Shown piece by piece: positions 29,509 to 30,287 of a stretch of DNA of 30,287 nucleotides; the first letter of the stretch is position 1; every line of letters starts with the position of its first letter. The stretch comes from a virus: IMG/VR virus record IMGVR_UViG_3300035698_007864, positions 1 through 30,287 of that record. One strand, written 5' to 3'. The translations under genes and the position numbers were made by a program. The notes under the pieces are model-generated. The model worked only from the letters and a program-made list of their open reading frames with translations, made no database searches and had not been told where the DNA came from.

Positions 29509-30287
29509 TTGGTAGACGACAAGAAGACGTCCTTCTCTGAAGCCTTCAAAGACCTTGAAGATTTACTGTACCAGGGGTTTGTAGTTTCCCCTGTGACTGT
29601 CGGGGGAGTCTCTGTCATTATGAAGAGTCTTTCCCCGGCTGAAGTGAAGCTTGCCACCTATATGGCTCAGACCATTAGTGAGGTCAATGCCGTTGAATTC
29701 CGGGTTCATCTGATTGCGGCGTCTATTTTCATTCTTGATGGCCAAGTCATTCTGTCCAACCGGCAAGAAAGTCTTCCTGAAGTGAAGCAGGTCATTCGAG
29801 AACTTCCTGAACAGGTGACGGCAGCATTCTTGAGGCGAATCTCCCATCTAACAGACAGGTCAAACCATTGCCTTTCACAAGTCGAAGGGTACACCTATCA
29901 CCCGTCGGCTCGGCAGCGGTGGCTGTCTTACAGTGGAGTTCATCTAAACTCCCAGATGATTACGGGGATACCAGGGACGGAAGGTCTGGGGATGAACTAC
30001 AGTCAGTTGCTGTGGTCGGCACTCAATCGCCTGGAAGACCACCGATTGGCCCACGAATCAGAATGGGAGAACGCAAAGTACGTCGCTTCAGCCTGGAATT
30101 CAAAGGGTGTTAGCCAAACAGACCAGAAGGACAAAGCTCGCCGCCGGCACCTGGAAGATGAACGCAAGAAATTGTACCAGGAAGCCAGCGGTGAAATCCA
30201 AAGGGAAGACGATGGAACTGTAAAGGTCGCCGCTGAAACAACTGAACAGCTTATTGAACAGCTTAACCGGACGATGACAGGGGAGAA
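29509..30287 (+). CDS. Probable second tail-assembly protein, partial (runs off right edge), TTG start
   Basis: An uninterrupted frame of 259 codons runs from TTG at 29509 to the window end. The TTG comes straight after an in-frame TGA and is six bases from AAGGGG (29497-29502). It is in the same frame as the preceding gene, separated from it only by TAG and TGA. The N-terminal about 110 residues (VVSPVTVGGVSVIMKSLS, then helices with VHLIAASIFILDG and RELPEQVTAAFLRRIS) resemble the short alpha-helical tail chaperones encoded as a second partner. The C-terminal part seen is helical and charged. The tape measure gene would be expected next, beyond the window. Confidence 0.7.
   Translation, partial: MVDDKKTSFSEAFKDLEDLLYQGFVVSPVTVGGVSVIMKSLSPAEVKLATYMAQTISEVNAVEFRVHLIAASIFILDGQVILSNRQESLPEVKQVIRELPEQVTAAFLRRISHLTDRSNHCLSQVEGYTYHPSARQRWLSYSGVHLNSQMITGIPGTEGLGMNYSQLLWSALNRLEDHRLAHESEWENAKYVASAWNSKGVSQTDQKDKARRRHLEDERKKLYQEASGEIQREDDGTVKVAAETTEQLIEQLNRTMTGE

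Noticed and set aside
29400-29520. Programmed -1 frameshift between the two tail chaperone genes
   Set aside because: No slippery heptamer of the X XXY YYZ type was seen near the stop, and the genes share one frame with two stops between them.
1-30287. CRISPR array, insertion sequence, integrase or attachment site
   Set aside because: No regularly spaced direct repeats, transposase motifs, terminal inverted repeats with target duplications, or tyrosine/serine recombinase motifs were seen in any frame I could read.

Overview
The window reads as part of the genome of a large tailed bacteriophage with a contractile tail (myovirus morphology). The evidence is a tail sheath gene, a tail tube gene, an HK97 gp10-like neck gene, two probable tail-assembly chaperones and many other virion-type genes. 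They are packed on the + strand with overlaps or short gaps and strong Shine-Dalgarno (SD) sequences. I see no terminase, major capsid protein, integrase, replication gene, tRNA or CRISPR array here. The host cannot be named from this sequence; SD use points to a bacterium.

Layout. (1) 1-1706, minus strand: a cytosine-C5 DNA methyltransferase running off the left edge, with a very long, degenerate, repeat-rich insert after its catalytic motifs. (2) 1893-8768, plus: a zinc-knuckle protein with a Pro/Gln-rich middle, small unknown proteins, a SWIM-type zinc protein, an FmdB-like zinc ribbon, two tandem and probably paralogous virion proteins, and three small unknowns. (3) 8755-14953: a compact modification cassette unlike the surrounding structural genes. 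It holds a twin-domain glycosyltransferase, a zinc-ribbon SAM methyltransferase, a ParB-like/SAM-methyltransferase fusion, and a GT2-like/radical-SAM fusion with a Cys-rich C-terminus. (4) 15003-21960: neck/tail morphogenesis genes, including one interrupted by a 159-residue mini-intein, a coiled-coil protein, an Fn3-like plus zinc-knuckle protein, the gp10-like protein, an actin/Hsp70-fold ATPase and a second FmdB-like zinc ribbon. (5) 22106-30287: a giant 1532-residue tail sheath, an unknown protein, the tail tube protein and two probable tail-assembly chaperones, the last cut by the right edge.

Regulation. The motif GTTTAT(A/G) recurs 33-69 bases upstream of six gene starts and looks like a phage late-promoter element. 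TGTGACT copies cluster in four other gaps, and several start sites have inverted repeats that contain or flank the SD sequence. These are sequence observations; function is inferred.

The most novel parts are the four-gene sugar/SAM/radical-SAM cassette embedded among late genes, the actin-like ATPase inside the tail operon, and the possible family of SD-occluding leaders on the most abundant tail genes. A reasonable inference is that the cassette makes and attaches an unusual sugar or peptide modification to the virion, or to DNA, but its substrate cannot be read from the sequence.
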